Origin: Streptomyces sp. NBC_01439
GTDB lineage: Bacteria; Actinomycetota; Actinomycetes; Streptomycetales; Streptomycetaceae
Direction of reading: 5' to 3'
Assembly: GCF_036227605.1 (NCBI RefSeq)
Contig: NZ_CP109487.1
Coordinates: forward strand, 8,729,001 to 8,793,000
DNA length: 64,000 bases
Below, piece by piece: positions 28,474 through 37,186 of the stretch. How positions within the stretch are numbered: position 1 is the stretch's first letter; every line of letters begins with the position of its first letter. A program made the position numbers and the translations under genes. Under the pieces are notes generated by a model. It was not told the DNA's origin and did not search any database. It worked only from the letters and a program-made list of their open reading frames with translations.

Positions 28474-29079
28474 TCAGGGTCGCAAGCCGGCCCGCCTGAG
28501 GGCGATCTCGGAGAGGTCGGCGATGACTTGCTGGTCCCCGCGCCGCCAAGCGTCAGCGAGACCGCCCGGAGGCGCGGGGAGCGCCGCGAGGTCGCCCAGC
28601 CGGCCGGTGAGGGCGCGCAGAGCCAGCAGGTCGGCGCCTCCGGGTGCGTCGAGGAGGCGCCGCATGGTGCTGCTGCGCCGGATCCAGCGCAGGCGAGCGG
28701 GGAACCAGAGCAGCAGGACGACGGCCACCGGCACCACGATCAAGGCCAGTGTGGTCAAGGTGGCGACCTGGCTGACGGCGTCCTGCAGCGACTGTCCGGC
28801 GTCGGCGATCCCGGTACTGGCATCGGCCGCGGACTGGAGGGGCTTCTTCAGGAGGTCGCCGACGAACGGCACGTTCGAGGCCGCGTCACCGGCGTTGTCG
28901 AGTTCGGTGGCGAGGCTGTCGCCCGAGCTTTCGACCCTCCGCCCCGGCTCGGCCAGCAGCATGATGGCTCCGTGCACGGCCAGGGCGAACCTCACGGCGG
29001 CGGCCACCAGGACCACGGTGATCAGGTCCGCGAGGATCTGACGGTTCCGACGTGCTGGAGTCTGTGCGTAGAGGCGCAT
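28474..29079 (-). CDS. two-TM membrane protein, unknown function
   Basis: A 201-residue protein: a first membrane helix (DLITVVLVAAAVRFALAVHGAIMLL), an extracytoplasmic stretch rich in small polar residues (SSGDSLATELDNAGDAASNVPFVG and LLKKPLQSAADASTGIADAGQSLQDAVSQ), a second helix (LTTLALIVVPVAVVLLLWFP) and a basic cytoplasmic tail with DAPGGADLLALRALTGRLG. This architecture recurs in Streptomyces as a conserved hypothetical. It is convergent with the preceding membrane gene. Confidence 0.75.
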   Translation of the reverse strand: MRLYAQTPARRNRQILADLITVVLVAAAVRFALAVHGAIMLLAEPGRRVESSGDSLATELDNAGDAASNVPFVGDLLKKPLQSAADASTGIADAGQSLQDAVSQVATLTTLALIVVPVAVVLLLWFPARLRWIRRSSTMRRLLDAPGGADLLALRALTGRLGDLAALPAPPGGLADAWRRGDQQVIADLSEIALRRAGLRP

Positions 29080-29508
29080 CGGCGGGCTCCCGTTCGGGTC
29101 AGACGACGAGGAGGACCGGCCCCGCCCGGTGGGGCTCGGCCGGTCGATCGACCGTACGCCGGACTCGACCTCCGCACCGGTCTCTGTGGACGGACGTCCA
29201 CCACGCGACGCCTGGTCGGCGCACCGGGACCGGCAAACGGCTTCCCGCGTCCGCGTCGCCGTCGCCGTCGCCGTCGCCGTCCCCGTCGCCGTCGTCGTCG
29301 GACGGGACGCGCACCGCAGCGGCGTCAGCGGACACGTTCACCTGCCCGGAGGCCGCACCCGGGGAACGACGCGTTGGCCCCGTACGGCGTCCCGCGCCCG
29401 TACCTCAAGAAGAGGGGCCGGTGACCGGAAGGGCCCCGATGCCGCCCTCGTGGTCGACCGCGAGGGCACCGGCAGGGCAGACTCTGAGGAGAAGGAAAGG
29501 GGCAGGCG
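29080..29508. other. 429-bp region without convincing gene
   Basis: No gene is seen. It contains a GTCGCC hexanucleotide tract near 29255-29300. On the minus strand the tract would encode an Asp-Gly run in a short ORF without other support. Confidence 0.5.
29255..29300. repeat. GTCGCC hexanucleotide tandem repeat
   Basis: About seven GTCGCC-type units in a row, with a few substitutions near the right end. A slippage-prone microsatellite in a non-coding stretch. Confidence 0.75.
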
Positions 29509-29799
29509 ATGACCGCACAGCCGATTCACCGGCACGAGCCGGAGCGGGTTCCGCGCAATGCGAGGGGCATCGCCGACGCGCTGACACAGGAGGCCGCGAA
29601 GGAGTTCTACGCCGAACTCCTGGCCGCCCGGCCCGAAGAGGCGAAGGGCGTACTGCTGCGCTGGTGGGGCCGCGCGATGCTCGAATCCGATCCGGGCCGG
29701 CAGCGCCGGGTCGAAGCCGCACTCGCGGGAACGGTTCCCACGATCGCCGTGCAGGACATGCTCGACCGGCGGCGGGCGGCGGGACTGCCCGTTGAATGA
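29509..29799 (+). CDS. small DUF6247-like protein (possible antitoxin)
   Basis: A 96-residue soluble, helix-rich protein with ADALTQEAAKEFYAELLAARPEEAKGVLLRWWGRAML and a C-terminal DMLDRRRAAGLPVE. The pattern fits the small actinobacterial DUF6247 family, whose members often precede a second small gene. GAGGAGAAGGAAAGGGG precedes the ATG. It overlaps the next gene by a few nucleotides, an arrangement typical of toxin-antitoxin pairs. No DNA-binding motif is certain, so the antitoxin idea is an inference. Confidence 0.65.
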   Translation: MTAQPIHRHEPERVPRNARGIADALTQEAAKEFYAELLAARPEEAKGVLLRWWGRAMLESDPGRQRRVEAALAGTVPTIAVQDMLDRRRAAGLPVE

Positions 29800-30088
29800 G
29801 GCCGTGGACGACGGCCCGGAGGGCTTGCCGTGCGTGCTGTCCGAGGACGTCACCGCCTTCATGACCGACCCGACGCTGCCGATCTGGGCGATGGGCCCGA
29901 TCGTGGCCGCGATGGTGGAGATCGGCGAGACCAGGGGACTCGTCGCCGCGAGCACGGCGGCGGAAGACTGGCCGGAGTGCCGGCTCCTGCCGCTCGGTGA
30001 AGACGGGGCGCTCGGCATCATCGAGTACGTGATCGCCAAGGACGCCGTCCCACCGCAGGTGATCGTCACCCGCATCCTGCTGTACTGA
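29792..30088 (+). CDS. small protein overlapping upstream gene (possible toxin partner)
   Basis: A 98-residue protein starting at TTG 29792 (or GTG 29804), overlapping the preceding gene by 8 nt. It has an N-terminal helix-rich part and a C-terminal strand pair EDGALGIIEYVIAKDAVPPQVIVTRILLY, which resembles the last strands of RelE/ParE-like ribonucleases in layout only. There are no catalytic residues I can assign. Translational coupling with the upstream gene suggests a fixed stoichiometry. Confidence 0.6.
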   Translation: MNEAVDDGPEGLPCVLSEDVTAFMTDPTLPIWAMGPIVAAMVEIGETRGLVAASTAAEDWPECRLLPLGEDGALGIIEYVIAKDAVPPQVIVTRILLY

Positions 30089-30313
30089 ACGACCTCGTAG
30101 CGCCGGCCGACGATGCGCCACACCCGCCCGTGGAGCCCCCGGAGCATACCCCCTCCGGGGCCCGGACATCCCGTGCGCCGCGACCCTCGTGGCCCCGGCG
30201 GCGGCTGCGCCGTACGGATGGACTCGGGCCGTACGGCAGCCGGTACGGGGTCTCGCTGCGCGGGGCGGCCTACCTTCGCACTGCTCGACCACCCTCCACG
30301 AAAGGCAGTACTC

Positions 30314-30637
30314 GTGCGATCGATCCGCTCCGCCCTGACCGCTCTCGCCGCCGGTGGCATCCTCTTGGCGGGCGCGTCCGCCGCCTCTGCCGACGACGCC
30401 TTCACCGTCTACGCACCGGTCAGCAACACGTACTCGATCGTCTTCGGTGACCTGAGCCAGGTGGCCGGTGACGACGTCTTCAACGCCGGCCACGACAACA
30501 CCGTCGGCTCCCACAACGGTGCGGCGCCGGCCGGTGACATCGGCATGGCTGACGTCCCCGGGACCCAGATCCTGAGCAACGAGGCCCTGATGCAGCGGGC
30601 CGCCGGTCAGTGGACCGGAAGCATCATCGGCAAGTAG
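30314..30637 (+). CDS. small secreted protein
   Basis: A 107-residue exported protein. The signal peptide (MRSIRSALTALAAGGILLAG...SAASA, cleavage near residue 27) precedes an 80-residue mature domain without Cys, rich in Asn, Gly and Asp (VFNAGHDNTVGSHNGAA), ending TGSIIGK. The start is GTG with GAAAGG upstream. The composition recalls surface-active or fibre proteins of Streptomyces, but chaplin or rodlin motifs are not evident. A terminator hairpin follows. Confidence 0.7.
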   Translation: MRSIRSALTALAAGGILLAGASAASADDAFTVYAPVSNTYSIVFGDLSQVAGDDVFNAGHDNTVGSHNGAAPAGDIGMADVPGTQILSNEALMQRAAGQWTGSIIGK

Positions 30638-30660
30638 CCACCGGCAGTTCCCGGGGCGCG

Positions 30661-30690
30661 GGCCGTCACCTCCCAGCAGGGGTGGCGGCC
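30661..30690 (+). terminator. terminator hairpin after small secreted protein
   Basis: A GGCCGTCACC arm pairs with GGTGGCGGCC (one T-G wobble) across a 10-nt loop, 24 nt after the stop codon, followed by GTTCCCGTTCTCC. A likely factor-independent terminator. Confidence 0.65.
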
Positions 30691-30745
30691 GTTCCCGTTC
30701 TCCGCGGCGGATCCGGCATCGACGACTGCGGCCGATCGGTCATTC

Positions 30746-30774
30746 CCAAAAAACTTCTGCAAAAATACTTTTGG
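30746..30774 (+). promoter_or_regulatory. AT-rich promoter/operator of ArsR-type operon
   Basis: CCAAAA and TTTTGG form an inverted repeat with a 17-nt spacer inside an island far richer in A/T than its surroundings, 31 nt before the regulator start. CTTCTG occurs twice nearby (30754 and 30779). This suits autoregulation by the winged-helix protein downstream. Confidence 0.5.
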
Positions 30775-30804
30775 AGATCTTCTGAGGGGCTCTAACCTCC
30801 CTAC

Positions 30805-31479
30805 ATGGTCAGCGAAGAGCACAGACGCGTACTCGACCCCGAGCGGGACGCCGCAGCCCTGAAGGCCCTCACGCACCCGTTGCGCATCCGGCTGCTCGGG
30901 TTGTTGAGGCAGGACGGCCCGGCCACTGCGACTGAACTCGGGGTCAAGGCCGGGGAGTCGTCCGCTTCCACCAGCTATCACCTGCGGGTCCTGGCGAAGC
31001 ACGCGTTCGTCGCCGAGGCCGATCACCGAGACGGCCGGGAGCGACGCTGGCGGGCGGTGCACTCCGCGACCGCCTGGAGCAACGAGTCGATGGAATCCTC
31101 CCCGGGCAGCCGTGCCTTGCTCAGCCTGTCCCGCAGGGCCCAGATCGAGCACCTGGAGGCTTCCCTCGTCCGGCACGAGGCCGACATCGCCGACGGACGG
31201 CTGCCGCAGGAGTGGGTGGAGCCCTCCGGGATCAGCGACCTGATGCCCCGTCTGACAGCCGGATCGCTCGCCGAACTCCGGGAGGCGTTCTACCTCAAGC
31301 TCGAAGAACTGGCCGCCCGCGACGCAGGGGATGCCCGCGCGGCGCAGGTCGTGCTCCTCATGGCAGGGCTGGCCCTCGCGCCACGCGACCCCGCCACCGA
31401 TCCGCACGTCTCGGGCCCCACGCCCACGCCCACGCCAACGGCGACGGCGACAGAGACCGAGACCGAGGACGCGTCGTGA
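30805..31479 (+). CDS. ArsR-type winged-helix transcriptional regulator
   Basis: A 224-residue regulator. The wHTH occupies residues 15-90: LKALTHPLRIRLLGLLRQDGPATATELG, ESSASTSYHLRVLAKHAFV and the wing DHRDGRERRWRA. The C-terminal helical part (EHLEASLVRHEADI, LAELREAFYLKLEEL) may bind a ligand; no Cys/His metal site is seen. It ends in a low-complexity PTPTPTATATETETED tail. Its stop overlaps the MFS start (GTGA), so regulator and pump are translationally coupled and the regulator probably controls the pump. Confidence 0.88.
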   Translation: MVSEEHRRVLDPERDAAALKALTHPLRIRLLGLLRQDGPATATELGVKAGESSASTSYHLRVLAKHAFVAEADHRDGRERRWRAVHSATAWSNESMESSPGSRALLSLSRRAQIEHLEASLVRHEADIADGRLPQEWVEPSGISDLMPRLTAGSLAELREAFYLKLEELAARDAGDARAAQVVLLMAGLALAPRDPATDPHVSGPTPTPTPTATATETETEDAS

Positions 31480-32861
31480 CCGGGTCGTTGGACATACCCA
31501 CCGCACGCCGCCGCTACGTCACGGTCTGCGCGCTCTTCTGGCTGCCACTGGGCCTGAGCCTCGCCCCCCTGATCCTGCTGCTCACCGAGCGCGGCATGAC
31601 CACGGCGACGATCGCGGGCCTGTTCGCCGCGCACTCGCTGACGGCCGCAGCACTGGAACTGCCCACCGGAGGGCTGGCCGACGTCCTCGGACGCCGCGTC
31701 GTCCTGGTGGCCGCCGGCCTGCTGAACCTGACCGCCCTGGTCCTCGTAGGACTCGGCTCTGCTCCCTGGCTGCTCGCGCTGGGCATGGTGCTGATGGGCG
31801 CCGGCCGTGCCCTGTCCAGCGGCCCGGCCGAAGCCTGGTACGTCGACACCGTCCACGCGGACTCCGGGCCCGATGCCGATCTGCGCCCCGGCCTGGCCGG
31901 CGGATCCTCCGCGACCTCCGCCGCACTCGCCGTGGGAACCCTGCTCGGCGGCGCCCTTCCCTGGCTGCTCGGAGTCGGCCCCGACCTCGGCGCCCGGCTG
32001 GGCGAAGCCTCCTCCGGGCTGGTAGTGCCCCTTTCCGTGCCGCTGTTGCTGGGCGCGGCGGTCGAGATCGCCTTTGTGCTGTACGTCTTGACCGCCCTGT
32101 CCGAGCCGCCCCGACCACCGGCCGCCCTGCGGGGCGTGCTCCGAGGCATCCCGGCCACCGTCGTGGGCGGACTGCGTCTGGGCGGTCGGGACGTGCTGGT
32201 CCGCCGGGTGTTCCTCAGCGCCGGTGCGGCCGGCAGCGCACTGGTCGCGCTCGAGCTGCTCGTACCGGGACGTGCTGCGACGGTCACGGGCGCCTCGGAG
32301 TCGGGGGCGGTGCTCTTCGCCGCACTGGCCTGCGCCGGATTCATCTGCTCCGCGTTCGGCAGCCGTCTCGCACCGCTGACCGCCCGATTGGCGGGCAGTG
32401 GTGAGCGTGCGGTCATGGTGGGCCTGGGCGCCGGCGCGAGCGGGCTGCTCCTGCTCGGCGCCACAGCGGAGGCCACCGGAGCGGGCGCCCTGGTGCTCTC
32501 GGCCACCGGCTACGGCCTGGTCTACCTCGGGCTCGGCGCGGCGGGACCGAATCAGAACGACGTCCTGCACCGCCGTGTCACCAGTGCCGGCCGGGCCACC
32601 GCGCTGTCCGTCCAGTCCCTCGCCCTGCAACTGGTGGGAGCCCTCGCCGGCCTGGTCATCGGGGCCCTCCGGCCGGGACCGGCGCCCTGGCTACTCGGTG
32701 GCACCGCACTGCTAGCGGGATCCCTCCTGTGGCTGCGCCGCAGCGTTCCCACACCGCCCACTCCGGAGCCTTCTTCGTTCCCGCGTCGCCCGGACGGAGT
32801 GTGGTCCGGGCGCCCGCCCGGCGGCACACTGGAACTCCACGCCCCGCAGCGCCAGGAGTGA
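31476..32861 (+). CDS. MFS transporter
   Basis: A 461-residue, about 12-TM major facilitator. It shows YVTVCALFWLPLGLSLAPLILLLTERGMTTA, the motif A-like PTGGLADVLGRRVVLVAAG, ALSSGPAEAWYVDTV, and a second-half NQNDVLHRRVTSAGRATALSVQSL. The AEAWYVD segment is typical of the actinobacterial MFS group controlled by linked small regulators. GTG 31476 overlaps the ArsR-type gene stop by 4 nt, and the nucleoside hydrolase start follows one base after its stop. The cargo is unknown; purine nucleosides are conceivable from context. Confidence 0.88.
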   Translation: MTGSLDIPTARRRYVTVCALFWLPLGLSLAPLILLLTERGMTTATIAGLFAAHSLTAAALELPTGGLADVLGRRVVLVAAGLLNLTALVLVGLGSAPWLLALGMVLMGAGRALSSGPAEAWYVDTVHADSGPDADLRPGLAGGSSATSAALAVGTLLGGALPWLLGVGPDLGARLGEASSGLVVPLSVPLLLGAAVEIAFVLYVLTALSEPPRPPAALRGVLRGIPATVVGGLRLGGRDVLVRRVFLSAGAAGSALVALELLVPGRAATVTGASESGAVLFAALACAGFICSAFGSRLAPLTARLAGSGERAVMVGLGAGASGLLLLGATAEATGAGALVLSATGYGLVYLGLGAAGPNQNDVLHRRVTSAGRATALSVQSLALQLVGALAGLVIGALRPGPAPWLLGGTALLAGSLLWLRRSVPTPPTPEPSSFPRRPDGVWSGRPPGGTLELHAPQRQE

Positions 32862-32862
32862 C

Positions 32863-33822
32863 GTGCCCGTCCCGATCATCATCGACTGTGACCCCGGACA
32901 TGACGACGCCCTCGCGATCATGCTGGCCGCCGGGGACCCGGCGGTGGACCTGCTGGCCGTCACCACGGTCGCGGGCAACCAGACCCTCGACAAGACCACG
33001 CTCAACGCCCGCCGGGTCTGCACGGTCGCCGGGATCACGGACGTCCCCGTCGCGGCCGGTTGCGACCGGCCGCTCGTCCAGCCGCTCGGCGTGGCCGCTG
33101 ACGTGCACGGGGTCACCGGACTGGACGGGCCGATGTTCCCGGCTCCCACGGTGGACGTGGTCCCGGAGCACGCCGTGGACCTCATCCACCGACTGCTGGC
33201 CGAGCACCCCGAGCCCGTCACCCTCGTCCCGACGGCGCCGCTGACCAACATCGCCCTGCTGTTGCTGCGGTACCCCGAGGACGCCTCCCGCATCCGCGAG
33301 ATCGTCCTGATGGGCGGTTCGACGGAACGGGGCAACCGGACCCCGGTCGCCGAGTTCAACGTCCTCACCGACCCGGAAGCCGCCGACATCGTCTTCCGCT
33401 CGGGGGTGCCGGTCACCATGTGCGGGCTCAACGTCACGCACCAGGCGCTGGCCACCCCCGAAGTGGTGGCCCGCTTCGTGGCCCTCGGTACGCCCCTCGG
33501 GCAGACCTGCGCGGACCTGCTGACCTACTTCGGTTCCACGTACCGAGAGTTGTGGGGCTTCGCCAGCCCACCGCTGCACGACCCGGTGGCAGTGGCCCGG
33601 GTCATCGATCCCGGGCTGGTGCACTGCGTGGACGCCCGCGTCGACGTTGAGTTGCACGGCCGCTACACGCGCGGTGCCACCGTGGTGGACCTGCACCGTT
33701 CCACGGGCCGCCCGGACAACGCGCGCGTGGCCGTGACCCTGGAGGCCGGGCCGTTCTGGGACCGGATGGTGGCCGCCGTCGAGGTCCTCGGCGCGCGTGC
33801 CCACGGGCCGACGCCTCCCTGA
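32863..33822 (+). CDS. nucleoside hydrolase (IunH family)
   Basis: A 319-residue enzyme that splits N-glycosidic bonds of ribonucleosides to base and ribose. The Ca2+/ribose site IIDCDPGHDDALAIM is at residues 6-20, with LVPTAPLTNIAL, IVLMGGSTERGNRTPVAEFNVLTDPEAA and the late His in PPLHDPVAVA. The start is GTG 32863, with AGGAG about eight bases upstream inside the MFS gene end. The tight three-gene operon with regulator and pump suggests nucleoside salvage or detoxification. Base preference cannot be deduced. Confidence 0.93.
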   Translation: MPVPIIIDCDPGHDDALAIMLAAGDPAVDLLAVTTVAGNQTLDKTTLNARRVCTVAGITDVPVAAGCDRPLVQPLGVAADVHGVTGLDGPMFPAPTVDVVPEHAVDLIHRLLAEHPEPVTLVPTAPLTNIALLLLRYPEDASRIREIVLMGGSTERGNRTPVAEFNVLTDPEAADIVFRSGVPVTMCGLNVTHQALATPEVVARFVALGTPLGQTCADLLTYFGSTYRELWGFASPPLHDPVAVARVIDPGLVHCVDARVDVELHGRYTRGATVVDLHRSTGRPDNARVAVTLEAGPFWDRMVAAVEVLGARAHGPTPP

Positions 33823-33872
33823 CGGCCGGCCCCTCCCCGGCCCCGACCGGGCCCCGACCACCCTCGTGGCGG

Positions 33873-35369
33873 TCAGCGCGGCAGGCGGGCGGAATCCAGC
33901 AGGGCGTGCAGCCGTACGCCCGGCAGCCCCGGGTTCGCCGCTGCGCCTTCGGCCGTCGCCGGGTCCTGGAGCAGCCTCTCCAGGGTGTCCCGGGAGAAGA
34001 GCGGGTTGGCCGCGGCCGCCCGGCGGACCTGCTCGTCTGGATCCCCGAGCAGCTCTACGGGGGCCCGTCCGGTCGGGTCGGCGGCAGCCAACGCCCGTAC
34101 CTCCGGGTCCTCGTGCCCGAGCAGGTGGGCCAGACCGGTCCGCGGCAACCGGGACTGCAGCAGCAGGTGGGGGCGTTGGCCGGGGCGGGCGACGAAAGCC
34201 GCGAGGACGATCGCGGGCGGCGCCAGGGGGTGCCAGGAGGCCAGCCGGTGCCGCACCTCCTCGTCCGGGTCACGCGCCAGCCGTCGTACCAGGTCGGCGG
34301 GGAGCGCGGGGCAGCGGGCGGCTGCCAGGCGCAGCACCACCTCCTCGGACATCGCGCACGCCCGGTACCAGTCCGGGTCCGGAGTCGCGTACGGTTCCAG
34401 GATCGGACAGCAACACTCGAGCGGGCCCTCGCCCATCTCGTGGTCGACGGCCTCGCACTGGGCCCGGGTGCGAGGGAGCGGCTGTACCCGCGCACGGGTG
34501 CGCACCCGTGCGTCGGGGTCCTCGGCGAGTTCCGCCCACAGCGCCCGATCGAGGTCGGCCCGGGCGGCGACGCGTACGCGGACCGCGGGGTCCACGTCAC
34601 GGGCGAGCCGGACGAGGGCGTCGCGGGGCGTGTACGGGTTGCCGGCGAGGGACCACCGGCACTCCGGATCGGGCAGGCACGCCGCGACGACGGCGTCCGA
34701 CAGCGCGTAGTTGTTGAGGATCGACCACCGATGGTGGCAGGCCCTTTCCGGAAGCTCCGCTTCCATGGCTGTGGGGTCAGCCGTCCGCACGTGGTGCTCG
34801 GCGCGCGCCCGGACGTCCGGGTGGGGGTCGGCCAGCAGGGCGTCCTGCTGCTCGCTGGTGAGCCCTGACCACAGGTCCGTCGCGAGGGCCCGCAGTGCGG
34901 GGTGTTCGTGCCCCAGCATCCTGTAGCGGAAGGAAGGGGGCATCTGGTACGAGGACACGAGCTCCCCCGCGATCTCGTTGGCCGTGAGGTGCCCGGAGTC
35001 GCCGCCGTCCTCGGCCGTCAGCAGGAACACGAGCGCGTCGTCGGGCAGCGGCCGGGGCTGGCGCGGGCGCGGGAGGGGGCCTGAAGCGACCTGCGCGCGG
35101 ACGAGGGAGTGGGGGTCCATGACCAGACGGGCCCGCTGGGCCGGCGGGACGTGGGGGTTGCGGGCGAAGGACCGGCGTACCCCGGCATCCGGGTGCGCGA
35201 TCACCGCGTCCATGACCCCCTGGGGAAGGGAGCGCTTCTCGCACAGGATCCGCCGGGCCTCCCCGCCGGCCGGGTCCAGCAGTCGCAGCAGGACGTCGGC
35301 CGGGGCTCCCGTGTTGGCCGCGACCCCGCGCAGCCACAGGTCTTCAAGGGCAGGGGTGGAGTCGGACAT
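33873..35369 (-). CDS. LRV/HEAT-like repeat protein
   Basis: A 498-residue alpha-solenoid. Repeats of about 24 residues recur through the length, for example HPDAGVRRSFARNPHVPPAQ, DPECRWSLAGNPYTPRDALVRLA, DVDPAVRVRVAARADL and DPDEQVRRAAAANPLFSRDTLERLL, as in leucine-rich-repeat-variant proteins. Between them lies a Cys cluster (ECCCPILEPYATPDPDWYRAC) that could bind an Fe-S cluster or metal, as known for the N-terminus of Azotobacter LRV. No signal peptide is present. It is convergent with the nucleoside hydrolase gene and its partner is unknown. Confidence 0.82.
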   Translation of the reverse strand: MSDSTPALEDLWLRGVAANTGAPADVLLRLLDPAGGEARRILCEKRSLPQGVMDAVIAHPDAGVRRSFARNPHVPPAQRARLVMDPHSLVRAQVASGPLPRPRQPRPLPDDALVFLLTAEDGGDSGHLTANEIAGELVSSYQMPPSFRYRMLGHEHPALRALATDLWSGLTSEQQDALLADPHPDVRARAEHHVRTADPTAMEAELPERACHHRWSILNNYALSDAVVAACLPDPECRWSLAGNPYTPRDALVRLARDVDPAVRVRVAARADLDRALWAELAEDPDARVRTRARVQPLPRTRAQCEAVDHEMGEGPLECCCPILEPYATPDPDWYRACAMSEEVVLRLAAARCPALPADLVRRLARDPDEEVRHRLASWHPLAPPAIVLAAFVARPGQRPHLLLQSRLPRTGLAHLLGHEDPEVRALAAADPTGRAPVELLGDPDEQVRRAAAANPLFSRDTLERLLQDPATAEGAAANPGLPGVRLHALLDSARLPR

Positions 35370-35574
35370 CCGATCATCATGTCAGCTGCCGTGGGAACTT
35401 GGGTGACCTGCAGTCGGTCACGGCCGGGTGGCCCTTCACCGGTCACGGTCCCACAGGGCCGGTGAGGTGAACCCGTACGTCGGATGGCGGCGGGTCGGGT
35501 GGCAGCAGTGGCAGACCGCCGGCGCGGCCCCGAGGCTCTCTTGCGGAGACGACGACGAGGAAGGGCAGCAGTCC

Positions 35575-35832
35575 ATGCCGCATGCCGAAGAGGAGGGCGT
35601 CGCCGTGCGCCCGGTCGATACGGTGGACCAGCAACGGAGTCGAGCCGGACACCTGCGAACTGCGATCAGGAGGACCCATCTGATCCCGGCGTTCCTGGTG
35701 CTCACGGTCATGATGGTGGCCCTGTGGTTGATGGGCATGCCGTTCCTCCAGGCCCTGACCATCTCCACCGCAGTGAAGATCGCGGTGGCTCTGCTCGAAC
35801 TCCGCCGGCTGCCCGGCCCCGTCGACGACTGA
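35575..35832 (+). CDS. small membrane protein
   Basis: An 85-residue protein: a charged N-terminal half (EEEGVAVRPVDTVDQQRSR) and two hydrophobic stretches (LIPAFLVLTVMMVALWLMGM and FLQALTISTAVKIAVALLEL) with nearly all codons ending in G/C, which supports coding. ATG 35575 has a GAGGAAGGG element further upstream than usual (about 13 nt). No family is recognised. Confidence 0.55.
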   Translation: MPHAEEEGVAVRPVDTVDQQRSRAGHLRTAIRRTHLIPAFLVLTVMMVALWLMGMPFLQALTISTAVKIAVALLELRRLPGPVDD

Positions 35833-35885
35833 CGCGAGGCGGGTAGCGCCCCCGCGCGGACGCGCGTCGCGTGCAGGGGCCGTTC

Positions 35886-36251
35886 CTAGGCGGACCTGCG
35901 GCGCAGGGCCCGGCGGACCACGTACAGGACGACGAGCAGCACGATGACGACGACCACGACGATCAAGAGTTTCTTGAACAGCCCGCTCTTCTTCTTGCTC
36001 TTCTTTCCCTTCTTGCTCCCGGTGGTGGCCCGGACCTGGGACGACATCGGTGCCCGGAGGCCGGTTGCCACGCCGGAGCCGGCGAGGAGACCGCTCTGCG
36101 GGAGCGCTGCGGCGGCAGGAGCCTGCCGGACCGCCGGAGCGGCCGCTGAGACGGTCGCCGACGGGCCCAGTAGCAGCCCGGCGACCACGAAGAGCGGGAT
36201 GAATGCCGCCGCGGCGATCGGACGCTTCTTCGGAATGCTGTTCGTTGTCAC
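35886..36251 (-). CDS. small protein with signal-like N-terminus and C-terminal TM anchor
   Basis: A 121-residue protein: a signal-like segment (KKRPIAAAAFIPLFVVAGLLLGPSATVSAAA), an Ala/Pro/Gln linker, a Lys-rich block (GSKKGKKSKKKSG) and a C-terminal helix (LLIVVVVVIVLLVVLYVV) ending in RRALRRRSA. The basic block just before the helix and the Arg tail after it leave the topology ambiguous. It faces away from the AraC-type gene, sharing a 137-bp intergenic region. The function is unknown. Confidence 0.7.
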   Translation of the reverse strand: MTTNSIPKKRPIAAAAFIPLFVVAGLLLGPSATVSAAAPAVRQAPAAAALPQSGLLAGSGVATGLRAPMSSQVRATTGSKKGKKSKKKSGLFKKLLIVVVVVIVLLVVLYVVRRALRRRSA

Positions 36252-36388
36252 TGTTTCCCCTGTTCTCCCCTGCCCCGGCCGGGTTCGGTGGGATCCGGAA
36301 GGCCGTGGCTTGGAAGCATCGTCAACGAGTTCGACCGCCCCGGCAAGGACTTGGCGGCCGTTGGCACAGGCTCTGGCACCCTGGGCGC

Positions 36389-37186
36389 ATGACGACGGGG
36401 GACGGTCGGGTGCAGGGTGTGGGGCGGGAGTTGGGGCGGGGGTTGGGGCAGGGATTCGGGGTGGGGGAGGGGTACGCGTGGTACCGGGGGGTGTCGCCCG
36501 GAGGGTCCGTCCATCGGCACGCCGCCTTCCAGCTCGTCCTGGCCCCCCGGGACGAGGCGGCCCTCGTCGGGGCGGACGGCAGGGTCGTGCGGGGAGCGGC
36601 GTTGCTCGTCCCGCCCATGACCGCGCACCGGATGCTGTCGGCGCGGGATCTGCTCACCGTCTTCGTCGAGCCGCACTCGGCCCTGGCCGACCGGTTGCGC
36701 GGGCGATGTGGTTCCGGTTCGGGGATCGTGGCGGTGCCCGAGCTGCGCCGGCTCGACGAGGCCGAGCTCGGTCGGGCGGCGGCGCTGCCCTCGACCGGAC
36801 TGGATCCGCGGTTGTTCGCCGCGGCGGCCCTGCTGGAGGGGCGAGCGGGGCAGGAGGAGCCGGTCCCGATGAACCTGGTCGCTGCCCGGGCGGGTCTGTC
36901 GCCGCAGCGGCTTCGGGCCCTGGCCCGAAAGCAGCTCGGCATGACGCTGGCGCGGCGGCGCATCTGGCTGAAGCTGCGCCGGAGCGCGGAAGCTCTGGCA
37001 GAGGGGTGCAGCCCGGCCGATGCCGCAGCCGCCGGAGGCTTCGCCGATCAGGCCCACCTCACCCGCCGGATGCGGGAGATGATCGGGATGACTCCGGCGG
37101 CCGTGCTGCGGGTGATGCAGGTGCTGCCGGCGTCAGCCGCCGGCGCGCCGGGCGACGTACACCGAAATGGACCCGGTGACGGTTGA
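36389..37186 (+). CDS. AraC family transcriptional regulator
   Basis: A 265-residue regulator. The N-terminal half is cupin-like (SPGGSVHRHAAFQLVLAPRDEAALV). The C-terminal AraC domain carries two HTHs: NLVAARAGLSPQRLRALARKQLGMTLARRR and CSPADAAAAGGFADQAHLTRRMREMIGMTPAAV. Its last 54 nt overlap, in antisense, the 3' end of the methyltransferase gene, so transcriptional interference is possible. The ligand and targets are unknown. Confidence 0.9.
   Translation: MTTGDGRVQGVGRELGRGLGQGFGVGEGYAWYRGVSPGGSVHRHAAFQLVLAPRDEAALVGADGRVVRGAALLVPPMTAHRMLSARDLLTVFVEPHSALADRLRGRCGSGSGIVAVPELRRLDEAELGRAAALPSTGLDPRLFAAAALLEGRAGQEEPVPMNLVAARAGLSPQRLRALARKQLGMTLARRRIWLKLRRSAEALAEGCSPADAAAAGGFADQAHLTRRMREMIGMTPAAVLRVMQVLPASAAGAPGDVHRNGPGDG

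Noticed and set aside
29099..29341. Short minus-strand ORF with an Asp-Gly run resembling a calcium-binding repeat
   Set aside because: The DG run comes only from a GTCGCC microsatellite; the rest shows no fold or start signal.
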